This document shows positions 23,991-34,199 of a stretch of 64,000 nucleotides of DNA, piece by piece (the first letter of the stretch is position 1; each line of letters begins with the position of its first letter). The position numbers were made by a program, and so were the translations under genes. Source of the DNA: Wyeomyia smithii. Its lineage: Eukaryota > Arthropoda > Insecta > Diptera > Culicidae. A model generated the notes under the pieces. It saw only the letters and a list, made by a program, of their open reading frames with translations, was not told where the DNA came from and searched no databases. Location of the stretch: the NCBI RefSeq assembly GCF_029784165.1, contig NC_073695.1:98499485-98563484 (forward strand). Reading direction: 5' to 3'.

Positions 23991-26651
23991 TTATTGGCTA
24001 TAAAGAGAGCTTATCGTAGCAATTGAGGATTGCAACGATTTTTGTCGAAAATTGTTAATAATTTTATTTGACATAGCTTCTAATGGTTCAACACCAGTAA
24101 GTCTATGTAATTCGAGTGTACCAAACCAAGGAGGACGCTTCAAAATCATTTTCAGAATTTTATTCTGAATCTTTTGGAGCGTTTTCTTCCTTGTTGAACA
24201 GCAACTTGACCAGATCGGTACAGCATAAAGCATTGCTGGTCTAAAAATTTGTTTGTGAATCAAAAGTTTGTTCTTTAAACAAAGTTTAGAATTTCTGTTA
24301 ATGAGAGGATATAAACATCTCGTATATTTGATGCACTTGGCTTGTATACTCTCAATGTGCTCTTTGAAAATAAGTTTTTTATCATAAATTAGTCCCAAGT
24401 ACTTAACCTTGTCGGACCAACTTAAAATAACCCCATTCATCTTGACAACGTGATTATTGTTTGGCTTGAGGAAAGAAGCCCTAGGCTTATGCGGAAAAAA
24501 TATCATTTGAGTTTTAGAAGCATTGGGAGAGATTTTCCACTTTTGCAAGTAGGAAGAAAATATATCTAAACTTTTCTGCAATCGACTGCATATGACACGA
24601 AGACTTTTTCCTTTTACGGAAATGCTTGTGTCATCGCAGAACAATGACTTTGTGCATCCTGGAGGCAAATCAGGAAGATCTGAAGTGAATATGTTGTACA
24701 GGACTGGACCCAAGACTGAACCTTGAGGCACACCTGCTCTGACAGGAAATCTATCAGATTTTGAATTCTGATAGACAACCTGCAGAGTTCGATCAGTAAG
24801 ATAATTTTTTAAAATTTTGATTAGGAAAATTGGAAAATTAAAAGTTTGCAATTTCGCAATCAAACCTTTATGCCAAACACTGTCGAATGCTTTTTCTATG
24901 TCTAAAAGAGCAGCTCCAGTGGAATAACCTTCAGATTTGTTAGCTCGTATCATATTAGTAACTCTGAGCAATTGATGAGTTGTGGAATGCCCATGGCGAA
25001 ATCCAAACTGTTCATTTGCAAAAATTGAATTTTCGTTGATGTGTGACATCATTCTGTTAAGAATAACTCTCTCAAACAGTTTACTTATTGAAGAAAGCAA
25101 ACTGATTGGTCGATAACTTGAAACTTCAGCTGGGTTCTTATCCGGTTTTAAAATGGGAGTAATTTTTGCATTTTTCCATAATTTGGGAAAATATGCAATT
25201 TTGAAGCAGCAATTGAAAATTTTCACTAAAAATTCCATTGTGCTCTCAGGGAGATGTTTGATTAGTATATTAAAGATTCCATCGTCACCAGGTGCTTTCA
25301 TATTTTTGAAATTTTTAATAATTGATTTAATCTCATTCAAGTTAGTTTCAATTATTTCTGCAGGTAAAAAATTCTGGGAAGAAATTAAATCAAATTGACG
25401 TGTGACTTCATTTTCAATTGGACTCACAAAATTCAAATTTGAGTTATGAACACTCTCAAACTGCTGAGCAAGTCTTTGAGCCTTTTGTTCATTGGATACA
25501 AGAAAACGTTCACCATCTTTTAAAACTGGAATAGGCTTTGAAGGTTTCTTAAGAATCTTCGACAGCTTCCAAAATGGTTTTGAATATGGTTTCAATTTTT
25601 CAACTTTAGTCTCAAAATTTTGATTTCTCAGAAGAGTAAATCTATGTTTAATCTCTTTCTGTAAATCTTTATAAATAGTTTTAAAAACAGGGTCACGAGA
25701 ACGTTGATATTGACGTCTGCGGACATTTTTCAAACGAATTAGAAGTTGAAGATTTTCGTCAATTATTGGTGAATCAAATTTCACTTGAGCCTTTGGAACA
25801 GAATAATTCCTGGCATCAACAATTGCACATTTTAATGCTTCCAAAGCGGAATCAATATTCACTTCGTTTTGCAAATCAAGCCCATTATTGAAATTTCTCT
25901 CAATATGAGTTTTGTATCTTTCCCAATTAGCCTTGTTATAATTAAAAACAGAGCTCATAGGGTTTAAAACTGATTCATGTGATAAAGAAAAAGTTATTGG
26001 AAGATGGTCAGAATCAAAGTCAGCATGTGTGATCAAATCACTACATACATGACTTTGATCTGTAAGCACCAAATCAATTGTTGAAGGGTTTTTTACAGAA
26101 GAAAAGCATGTAGGACTATTCGGAGACAAAATAGAATAGTATCCTGAAGAACAATCATTGAATAAAATTTTGCCACTGGAATTACTTTGAGAATTATTCC
26201 ATGAACGATGTTTAGCGTTAAAATCGCCGATTATAAAAAATTTCGAACGATTTCTGGTGAGTTTTTGTAAATCACCTTTAAAATAATTTTTGTGCTCGCG
26301 TGTGCATTGAAATGGTAAATATGCTGCGGCAATAAATAAAATCCCAAGTTCAGTTTGAGCTTCAATTCCCAAAGTTTCAATAACTTTCGTCTCAAGATGG
26401 GGAAGAGCACGATGTTTGATTCGGCGATGAATAACAATTGCAACTCCACCGCCGGAACCCTGAATCCTATCATATCTATGAACCACGTAATTGGGATCAT
26501 GTTTTAATTTTATGTTAGGTTTCAAAAATGTTTCAGTAATAATTGCAATATGCACATTATTTACTGTTAAAAAATTAAAAAGCTCATTCTCATTGGCCTT
26601 CAATGAGCGAGCATTCCAATTTAATATTTTAATTGTTTTATTTAAAATCAT
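23991..26651 (-). CDS. Juan-like LINE ORF2: AP endonuclease and reverse transcriptase
   Basis: An 886-residue open frame from ATG at 26651. The N-terminal ~230 residues form the endonuclease (KILNWNARSL near residue 8, FFIIGDFNAKHRSWN, and SDHLPITFSL). The RT spans about 440-720 with SYRPISLLSSISKLFERVI, AALLDIEKAFDSVWH, AGVPQGSVLGPVLYNI and the catalytic FCDDTSI. FCDD replaces the usual FADD. No RNase H, as expected for Jockey. It overlaps ORF1 by 14 bp in a different frame. The protein nicks chromosomal DNA and reverse-transcribes the element RNA at the nick. No inactivating lesion is visible. Confidence 0.92.
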   Translation of the reverse strand: MILNKTIKILNWNARSLKANENELFNFLTVNNVHIAIITETFLKPNIKLKHDPNYVVHRYDRIQGSGGGVAIVIHRRIKHRALPHLETKVIETLGIEAQTELGILFIAAAYLPFQCTREHKNYFKGDLQKLTRNRSKFFIIGDFNAKHRSWNNSQSNSSGKILFNDCSSGYYSILSPNSPTCFSSVKNPSTIDLVLTDQSHVCSDLITHADFDSDHLPITFSLSHESVLNPMSSVFNYNKANWERYKTHIERNFNNGLDLQNEVNIDSALEALKCAIVDARNYSVPKAQVKFDSPIIDENLQLLIRLKNVRRRQYQRSRDPVFKTIYKDLQKEIKHRFTLLRNQNFETKVEKLKPYSKPFWKLSKILKKPSKPIPVLKDGERFLVSNEQKAQRLAQQFESVHNSNLNFVSPIENEVTRQFDLISSQNFLPAEIIETNLNEIKSIIKNFKNMKAPGDDGIFNILIKHLPESTMEFLVKIFNCCFKIAYFPKLWKNAKITPILKPDKNPAEVSSYRPISLLSSISKLFERVILNRMMSHINENSIFANEQFGFRHGHSTTHQLLRVTNMIRANKSEGYSTGAALLDIEKAFDSVWHKGLIAKLQTFNFPIFLIKILKNYLTDRTLQVVYQNSKSDRFPVRAGVPQGSVLGPVLYNIFTSDLPDLPPGCTKSLFCDDTSISVKGKSLRVICSRLQKSLDIFSSYLQKWKISPNASKTQMIFFPHKPRASFLKPNNNHVVKMNGVILSWSDKVKYLGLIYDKKLIFKEHIESIQAKCIKYTRCLYPLINRNSKLCLKNKLLIHKQIFRPAMLYAVPIWSSCCSTRKKTLQKIQNKILKMILKRPPWFGTLELHRLTGVEPLEAMSNKIINNFRQKSLQSSIATISSLYSQ

Positions 26652-27960
26652 TGCTAAATTTTAAATTAGAAACAATTTTAATAGTAAAATTTGTGCCTAT
26701 TTGAATGGCTTCAAACATTGATTTTGCCTGCAACATGGCGTTCATAAGATCGAACATTGCCTGTTGCAAAAAAGAAAGTTTACCTGCCGTAATAGGCCCC
26801 AGACAGTTGACATTAGAAAAAATATTTTCGGCAGCAATATTAGCTGGAGTAATAGGTGTACAATTATTTTTTAGCGTGTTTTGCTTACCCATATTAACGG
26901 TCATTTTCGAACTACCAACACTAGGCGGTATAATGTTCGAACTACCTGTAACCTGTGCATAAGTTAAACGGGTATGCAAAGGAGTAGGTAAACTATGCGT
27001 CACTGGTACGCTTGGAGAATTTTGTTTTGAAGTTGGTTTTAATTGAGAAATTGAATTTTGTTTACCTTGCCTTGCCTTAACAATTGCTAAACGGACTGGG
27101 CATTGATAAAAATTTGACATATGGTTGCCGTTACAATTCGCACAGCGAAAATTTTTACTCTCTTTCACAGGACATGTGTCCTTTTTGTGAGAAGAGTCTC
27201 CACAATTAAGACATTTTTGGTCCATGTTACAGAATTTGGAACCATGGCCATAACGTTGGCAAGTACGGCATTGGGTGATATGCTTTTCACCTCCGCCATA
27301 CTTCCTATAAGTTTCCCACTTTACACGCACATTATACAAAGCATGTGCTTTTTCAAAAAATTTTAAGTTGTTAACCTCATTGCGGTTAAAATGAATTAAA
27401 TAATTAACAAGGGAAATTCCAGCTCTCTGACTGTTTTCGCCTCGTGATTTTTGTTTCATTAGAATTACTTGGGTAGGGGCTATGCCAAGTAATTCTGTTA
27501 AAGTAAGTTTGATCTCATCAACGGTTTGATCGTTGGTGAGACCTTTCAAGACAACCTTGAACGGCTTGGCGTTCTTGGTGTCATATGTAAAAAATTTGTA
27601 CATCTTGTCAGTTAAATACTGAACAAGACGATCACGACCCTTTACTGAGTCGGCTAATAAGCGGCATTCACCTCTACGGCCAATTTGATAGGTAACTTTA
27701 ACGTCAGAAACAAACGTTGAAAGTTCCTTTTTGAATATATTAAATTCAGAAGATATAGTTACCACAATAGGTGGAACTTTCTCCTTTTTTAAAGATTTTA
27801 TATTTTGTATAGTTTCATTATTGGTAACTTCCATTTCACCAGCTTCTTGCTCAGGCAAAATATCAAAAGGATTGTCACTACAGACACTCGATGTGTCAGA
27901 AAGAGATGCCTCTCTTTTCCTCCCCGCAGCGATGCGAGGTTTCTTTTTCCGTCCAGCCAT
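26638..27960 (-). CDS. Juan-like LINE ORF1: zinc-knuckle nucleic-acid-binding protein
   Basis: I choose ATG at 27960 (MAGRKKKPRIAAGRKREAS), giving 440 residues. The frame is open 14 codons further upstream but without ATG. A basic N-terminus is followed by a PRE_C2HC-like domain (about 70-190: PPIVVTISSEFNIFKKELS, LKGLTNDQTVDEIKLTL), then knuckles CRTCQRYGHGSKFC, CLNCGDSSHKKDTC and CANCNGNHMSNFYQC. It ends in a serine/proline/threonine-rich tail. Its likely role is RNA packaging in the LINE RNP. Confidence 0.9.
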   Translation of the reverse strand: MAGRKKKPRIAAGRKREASLSDTSSVCSDNPFDILPEQEAGEMEVTNNETIQNIKSLKKEKVPPIVVTISSEFNIFKKELSTFVSDVKVTYQIGRRGECRLLADSVKGRDRLVQYLTDKMYKFFTYDTKNAKPFKVVLKGLTNDQTVDEIKLTLTELLGIAPTQVILMKQKSRGENSQRAGISLVNYLIHFNRNEVNNLKFFEKAHALYNVRVKWETYRKYGGGEKHITQCRTCQRYGHGSKFCNMDQKCLNCGDSSHKKDTCPVKESKNFRCANCNGNHMSNFYQCPVRLAIVKARQGKQNSISQLKPTSKQNSPSVPVTHSLPTPLHTRLTYAQVTGSSNIIPPSVGSSKMTVNMGKQNTLKNNCTPITPANIAAENIFSNVNCLGPITAGKLSFLQQAMFDLMNAMLQAKSMFEAIQIGTNFTIKIVSNLKFSNDFK

Positions 27961-28473
27961 TTCAGGTGATACGAAAAAAGTTAAAACAAATGTTAAATTC
28001 AAAAGTAGGTAGTCTTGAGAAAGACTGATGGGAAATAACTTTCAGGTAGTCTTTAAAAGACACACTGACAAAACACAAACTTTGAAGCTATAGGCAGTCA
28101 AAGACCAGTCCACAAGCAACCGAAAAAACGTCTGATCTGTAGGACAGTTCAAGACGCACTGAGCTTCTGCTTCTGAGACTTCAAGCGCTGTTTCACTTCG
28201 CGTGCTGAGCTGCCATATGAAGCTACTGCATGGGGCATATTATACTGCATCTGGGGCGTTTTGCCCCGGTAGATTGGAAAGCTTGCAATTTTGTCATATT
28301 TTTTAATAAAATTATGGCGTTTTTGTGTAACAGTAATTACGAAACAAAATAATAGCAGTGCATTACCAACTAAATAGTGTATCCAACTGCGTGAAAGATT
28401 TGTTGTTTGTGATAAACATAGCTACAATATTGACGATGTTCCTTAGGGGGGGCGTATTATACCTGTTTACCCC

Positions 28474-28959
28474 ATGTGAATACTCTCAACGTGGCTTTGA
28501 TTTTATTCAAAGGCATATACTTGATAATGTAAATTAAATTTCTGGCTTATTTGAGCAAAGTTGCATATAATCGTTTTATTTATCTGATAAATGAACAGAA
28601 AGAACAAGAATAACGCTACATGTGTGATAATTTAATTTACCATTGCACGGATCGGATCAATCTGTTCAATTTTCTCCAAAATGCACACTGACTTAGATCA
28701 TTGACATTTGCTCATGCTGCAATGATTCTGTTAGCTGGTAAAATAAACGTGTAGTTTTTGCTTCTCAAAAAACATTGATTTCTGTTCATGTTTCGGTAAA
28801 TAGGCACTATTGCATTCCTACTAATCTCTGGATTTACAATTAATTGTTTAATGTTGAATTGAAAACTATAATGTTGCGAAGTGTCAATTTCACTGTTCTT
28901 AGGCAGCAGATCTGCCTCAAAAAGCAGATGAAATATTAATGTCATTGAAGCGAGAATTT
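28474..28959. other. no recognisable gene
   Basis: AT-rich sequence. A minus-strand open frame spanning 28712-29074 has no recognised motif and overlaps the Helitron relic on the other strand. Confidence 0.4.
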
Positions 28960-29170
28960 CGAAGCTCCGTGTACCTACCAATTCACCATTTAATTTCAAG
29001 CGCCTGTATGTACCTTCGCGCCCCGCAGTTTGGTGATAATCGATAATGCCCAAAGTTCTGATAACTGGTGGCATTAAACCTAAAACATGTATATTCTTGC
29101 ATAAACAGCTTTATATCACATGGTCACGTGAAAAACAATTGGTATCATGTATGTTTGAAAAAAAAAAAAA
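28960..29170 (+). pseudogene. Helitron helicase C-terminal relic
   Basis: The plus-strand translation across two stops reads PTNSPFNFKRLYVPSRPAVW, then IKPKTCIFLHKQLYITWSRE. This parallels the helicase order 'PF.FKR.QFPVR.A' then 'G..L..P.FSHGQLYVA.SR'. It is decayed but in consistent order, and same-strand as the relic at 30190-30409. Confidence 0.5.
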
Positions 29171-30189
29171 ATACCCGAAAAATGGTTGGCTATTAGATTT
29201 TGCGAGAATTTTTGTTCAGGACAAAACCAAATTGTCAATAACGAAAATTAACTGGAAAAGTTATAAAACGTTAAAAACCAACCCTTGATATTTCCAGCCC
29301 TTCTGAGATTCTGAGAGGTTTTCTGTGAGTTTTAGTGAGTAACGATTTTTTGTTGCCTTTGATCGGAAAAATTCGAACCAAGTTTTCATCACCGGGGCGT
29401 ACTTAAACGATAGCCTTCATTTTTTTCAATATTTTATTGAATAGTTCTATACGATTTACGTATTGGTTTCTGTTGATGCCACTTTAATTCAACGTCGGTT
29501 GCTGTTAATTTGTGCTGTGACTGTTTTTCAAGAAAGAAGAAGACACTGTCGGTACGTAATAAACATAATAGTTTAAAAATAATAATGTGGTTTTGCGAGA
29601 ATTCTGAGGAGTATTCATACTGGTTTCAGTTTGTTTCGAATGATTTTCTTCCACATGTAGTGGGAATGCTTCCTAACGAAGGTGCTGCTAAGGGTATTTT
29701 ATAAAAGAAATGTACCCTAATCTACATGACCAAACTGATTCTTGCATATCTTCCAGTTGACTTTGACAAATTTCTGCTGTGGTCGAAGTGTTTTTTGTTC
29801 AGATGAAGTTGTTGTAAGTGGAATGTTCAAATACTTAACATGCCGTTGAATTAAAATTAAATTCGTTGTTTTTGTTCCAGTTTTGCGAGTTAAGACACGA
29901 GTAGTAGCAGGTCAATAGAAGTGTCAGGCTGCGCAACACTGAAGATAAAATATTAAAAAGTCAGGAAATATACGAGTCCCGAAGAGAAGTTGATCGGTTA
30001 AGAACAAGACGAGCTCGAAATGCACGACGTTCAACACCTCATATATCTCAAAATCGTCAGTTACACACTTAGTTTCCATAGTCTTTAAACGAGTCTTAAA
30101 CAAAAGAAAAATAAAGTATAATAACTTAAACACTCAATTGAGAAAAAAATGTGAATCAAATATTTTCAAATACTACTACTTCATAGATT
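29171..30189. other. Helitron-internal or intergenic sequence, no gene recognised
   Basis: AT-rich. The 64-codon frame at 29510-29704 has no family resemblance that I can name. It may be remnant sequence between two helicase relics. Confidence 0.3.
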
Positions 30190-30409
30190 CAAGGTCAAAT
30201 TTACCACCGAACAGATGCATTGCTGCCACTACCCGATCTATCCCGTGCGTCGCGCATTCGCGATGACTATTGATAAAACCCAAGGACAGTCACTGAAAAT
30301 TTGTGGCATAAACTCCGAGTATTTATGCTTCTCACATGGACAGCTCTATGTCGCATGTTCACGTGACCCTGACCCCGACATTGTAGAATATATAGAATTT
30401 AGTGGCTAG
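30190..30409 (+). pseudogene. Helitron Pif1-like helicase, C-terminal fragment
   Basis: The frame contains YPVRRAFAMTIDKTQGQSLK, then ICGINSEYLCFSHGQLYVAC and SRDPDPDIVEYIE. These are the last conserved helicase motifs (V and VI) of Helitron Rep-helicases. The frame begins shortly before at FKVKFTTEQ and stops at 30409. No Rep domain or other helicase motifs nearby, so it is a fragment. A Helitron-type 3' end in the same orientation follows at 31590-31612. Confidence 0.85.
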
Positions 30410-30442
30410 GACCGCCTCGACCACTTTCACATGTTTCGTATA

Positions 30443-31204
30443 CAGTCATACCTCGATATAAGGCACCTTTATTTTTATTTTCATTACGTTATATCGAGTT
30501 ACGTTATATCGAAGCAAAAAATTTTTTTTTTTTAATTTATGCAAGGATGTTAATGGTTACTCAAAAAGGCTCGAAAACCTATTTTCCATAACCTATCAGT
30601 ATTTTTAAACCTTTCTCATGCCCATTTAAAAATATTTCCAGAAGCAAAAAAAATATTTTTTCAACTGATACAAGAGGTCACTCAAAGATGCGTGAAAACC
30701 TATTTCCCATCACCTATCAGTATTTTTAAACCATTCTTATGCCCATTTAGGACAATTTTCAACAAGCAAATTTTTTTTAATTCATGCAAGACTGTTAGTG
30801 GTTACTCACAGATGGGCGAAAACCTATTTTCCGTCACCTGTCAGTATTTTTAAACCTTTCTTATGCCCATTTAGAGAAAATTTCAACAAGCAGAAAACAA
30901 ATTTTTTTTCTAATTGATGCAAGACTGTGAGTTGTTACTGAAAGATGCGTTAAGACCTATTTCCCATCATCTATTAGTATTTTTGAACTTTCCTTATGCA
31001 CATTTTGAACAATTTTCGGATTGGTTTCATTGGTTTCAAAACTTACTACAAACATTTTTTGAAGCAATTTATAGCCCAAAAACAGTTGCTGTATCATTAA
31101 TTTTCTATTTCAATACATTTTAAAAAGTTACGTTATATCGAGGTAAAAGTTACGTTATATCGAGTTACGTTATATCGAGGTTGCCTTATAGCGAGGTATG
31201 ACTG
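30443..31204. mobile_element. pogo/Tigger-type MITE with internal tandem repeats
   Basis: Ends CAGTCATACCTCGATATAAG and its near-perfect inverse at 31180-31204, flanked on both sides by TA (30441-30442, 31205-31206). Termini of this kind (CAGT...CCTCGATATA) are typical of pogo/Tigger elements. GTTACGTTATATCGAG words repeat subterminally, twice at the left and three times at the right. The interior consists of four ~121-133-bp units (the phrase 'cctatcagtatttttaaacc' at about 30592, 30713, 30837, 30970). No transposase. Confidence 0.85.
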
Positions 31205-31206
31205 TA

Positions 31207-31589
31207 TTACGAGTTTTAAGCTTGAATTATTTAGAATTCTGAAGTTTTTTATAAAATCTGTTCCTGTGAGATTGGCCAGGCAGAAGGGTATTACTATATT
31301 TGCATTAAGCCAAGCTTTTGAATAATTGAAAAAATAATGTAATAATTTCCTTCAGAATATTTAAAAGAATGACTGTTATTTTCAAAAATGTATTGAAATG
31401 ATTTGATTATGGTTAAAAGGTGCTTCATAATGTTCAATGAAATAAAAACGGATAATTTTTCGGGCGCGGGATTGAGAAAACAAACTAAAAACAAATCAGA
31501 GCCAAAACATATCGTAGGTATGTTTTTTAGCAGCAGTTAGATATTTCAGTTTTTGCAATACAACAGTCAACAAAACTCAAGGCGGCGGT
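31207..31589. other. no gene recognised, probable Helitron tail
   Basis: AT-rich sequence between the pogo-type MITE and the Helitron 3' end. No motif recognised. Confidence 0.3.
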
Positions 31590-31612
31590 ACGAAGTTTGC
31601 CGGGTCAGCTAG
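31590..31612 (+). other. Helitron-type 3' terminus
   Basis: TTTGCCGGGTCAGCTAG followed by T, matching the terminus at 1592-1606. Oriented like the helicase fragments at 28960 and 30190, it plausibly closes that element. Confidence 0.6.
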
Positions 31613-31619
31613 TTCTGAA

Positions 31620-32600
31620 TATATTTATATTGGGTGGTATTCTGTCATTATCAGCAGACTTTCTGGCATCAATCTGACACCGGAAATACCCATATTGGGA
31701 GGTATTTTTGGTTGTTTTCCAGAAACTAACAGTGGTCGTCTTCAAATTCAAATTAGTGTCCAGGGTCAATGTTTGGTTTCTATGCATCATCACGTTTACG
31801 GAAATATCCATATTGAGTATTATTCGGTCATTTCCGACTGTTGCCTATAAGTTTCCATTTAGCAATTCAAAATGGTGCCTGAGGTCAATTGTTAGCTCCT
31901 TGCATCATTCTGGTTTCAGAGATACTCATATTGGATAGTATTTGTTTATTTTAGGCTGTTTTTCACAAACCGGTAGTCGCCATCTTGGATTTCAAAATGG
32001 TATTTAGGATACTGGTTAAAGAAAAACTCATATTGGGTGATATTTGGTCACTTTGGACTGTTTTTCAGAAGCCGAAAGTCGTCATTTTGGACTTTAAACT
32101 TACCTTACCTTACTTTACCAATCAGACGAGAGCCGTGGTGGCTCGTGCTGTATCAAGAATTTGTCGCCATGTTGCTCGGTTTTGGGCTGTGTTGGACTTT
32201 AAAATTGCCTGTGAAATCAATTTCTGTCATCTGGGCGTAATTCTGCTTCCGAAAACATTCATATTGAATAGTATTTGGTCATTTCCGGCTGTTTGCCAGA
32301 AACCGGAAGTCACCATCTTAAAATTCAAGATTGTGTCTGTGATCAATTTTTAGCTTCTGTGCATCTTTCTGGTTCCAGAAATACTAATATTTAATGGGAA
32401 TCGTCCATATCAGGCTGTTTTCCAGAAACCGGAAGTCACCATCTTAGAATTTAAAATGCTATCTGTAGTCGATTTTAGTTCCTGTGTATTATTCTAGATC
32501 CGAATATTATTATATTGGGTGGAAATCGGCCATTTTCGGCTGTTTTCCAGAAACCGGAAGTTGCCATCTTACAATCCAAAATGTTGTCTGAGGTCGATTA
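31620..32600 (-). repeat. degenerate ~120-bp tandem array (Helitron-internal)
   Basis: Units marked by 'catattgggtggtatttggtc' and 'gctgttttccagaaaccgga' recur at about 31694, 31811, 31929, 32031, 32262, 32388 and 32512. One unit around 32100-32210 is replaced by unrelated sequence. Reverse counterpart of the array at 912-1430. Confidence 0.8.
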
Positions 32601-32613
32601 TGAAACATATTTA

Positions 32614-34199
32614 GTCGGTGTTAAGTCAGACCGGACCAAGTCGCAAAATTGGAAAAAAACGAGTTAACAATAGTATTGGATAAAGATTTTCTTAAGCTAC
32701 ATCACACAACAATCAGATTTTATTTATCTGTAAAACAGCAGAAATAACAGCATGATTTTTGTCTGCATGACCAATGAAAAGCGATTACAGTGTTCAGTCA
32801 GAATGGACCAAGTGTTTATTTTCAAGGAGACTGCCTTCTGTCAGCTATTGATAAAAGCGAACGAACGGAAGAATTTTCAAGGGTTTTTCCGGATTTCTTT
32901 GTATCAGAGATCTTTTTCACCTACCCCCCATCGGAATCTGTAAAGTTTCACGCACTGCCGTGGTTTTGAATGTGTTTTTAGACCGTTTATTGCTGTCACT
33001 AACATGACCTGATATTATGCCTTATAGTGTGCAGACAAAGTGAACCATGTGTTAAGCAGAAAAAAGTTGAAATTATCGGAATTTACAGCATCGGTTCGAA
33101 GTCAACATAAATGTTTTTTAACACTATCAGGCAACTTATCGGAATGCTTCTTTGCCCGTTAGTCAAAAAAGTATACTTTACCAGTAAATGAGGAAAATGT
33201 ACATGGTCCACTCTGATTGAACACGTAAATGATAAACGTTAGTCATTTGTGTGGGTGACACAACATTTCACAATTGCAGAAACAAGTTCAAGTTACAGTA
33301 GTATAATACCGACTTAAAACTTGATGATTTTACCAATGAATTATATCCTCAGGAGGTTGAAATAAGTGGTAAGTGTATGTTTGTTACTGTTTTATGTAAG
33401 CTTATTAGATTTATGACCGTAATGGAGTTACGAAGCTAAAGGCAATACAAGCGATTGTTTGGAGAAGACCTTTCATATTAATACAAGAAGATGCTGACTC
33501 GATTGACATTTGAGTGTGTAAAGCATGTTGTCAATATCTATTCAATATTATTTTCTAATCAATAATGGAGAACCTGTGCCAACTTTTCATGAAGCTGTCC
33601 TTGAAGCACTACATCCAAACGTGACAGAAATCCCAGAACCAAAACACGAGGAAACCATCCAGTCCATTATCAATTCTACGGCAATTTTGGCCAAAGTTGC
33701 AGAGAAAGTGGATGATTACGAATAACTTAATTGAGTGAATTTACCATATTTTTGTTCCATTAAAACATTCCGCTCCTACCATTGATTTATTGAAACAAAC
33801 ACAGTTTAAAGTTTATTCAAACTATTTTCAATAATTCTGATGTCGCAGAAGCTAACCATGTAGATTAAAAACTTTTTGACTGTTCGACGATCAATGGACA
33901 AAAATTATTTGTTCAATTGTTCAGTCCTAATGGACCAAGTCATTAATGATTCTTCTTTGATTCAATCAGAGTGGACCAAGTACATTTAATCAGTTACAAA
34001 CCTGTCCTTTTTGTGCTCACGGCACTCCTTTTTTCCAATTGTCATGTTGTATGATACAGTTAGAGAGTTACTCCAACTTACAACATCAAAACTGCGCAAA
34101 AATATTGAAAACTTCAAAATTCCCAGAGCAGCAAACTTCAAACTCGTTTTTCTCGAAATGATCAAAATAGCACTTGGTCCGGTCTGACTTAACACCGAC
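32614..34199. mobile_element. 1.59-kb TIR transposon of unassigned family
   Basis: The first 28 bp (32614-32641, starting GTCGGTGTTAAGTCAGACCG) are the exact reverse complement of 34172-34199. ATTTA flanks both sides (32609-32613; 34201-34205, after one extra C). A shortened form of the terminal word recurs inside: TCAGAATGGACCAAGT near 32797, ATGGTCCACTCTGA at 33202, TCAGTCCTAATGGACCAAGT at 33921 and ATCAGAGTGGACCAAGT at 33965. Weak open frames (32752-32943, 33525-33725) show no transposase motif. Probably non-autonomous. Confidence 0.75.

Larger units (their letters stand above)
23755..28167 (-). mobile_element. Juan-like (Jockey-clade) LINE, full length, both ORFs open
   Basis: Poly(A) tail (poly-T at 23755-23769), 3' UTR, ORF2 (26651-23991), ORF1 (27960-26638), and 5' UTR to about 28160. 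A perfect 12-bp target duplication TGCTTCTGAGAC is at 23743-23754 and 28168-28179. The last 7 bp before the right duplication (gagcttc) are not shared with the second copy and may be untemplated. Intact ORFs and identical duplications indicate a young, possibly still competent insertion. Confidence 0.9.
23323..28473. mobile_element. short TIR transposon (MITE-like) hosting the first Juan LINE
   Basis: Imperfect terminal inverted repeats: GGGTAAATATGTATAAAACG at the left (23323), followed by a run of C. The reverse complement of the right end (28446-28473) reads GGGGTAAACAGGTATAATAC, also followed by a run of C. CATG lies beside both ends. Without the Juan insertion the element is about 0.74 kb. 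GGGGCAT.../...GCCCC words recur subterminally (23349-23365, 23688-23702, 28224-28273). No transposase. Superfamily not assigned. Confidence 0.6.

Noticed and set aside
28712..29074. 120-codon minus-strand open frame
   Set aside because: Overlaps a plus-strand Helitron helicase relic that explains the sequence better.
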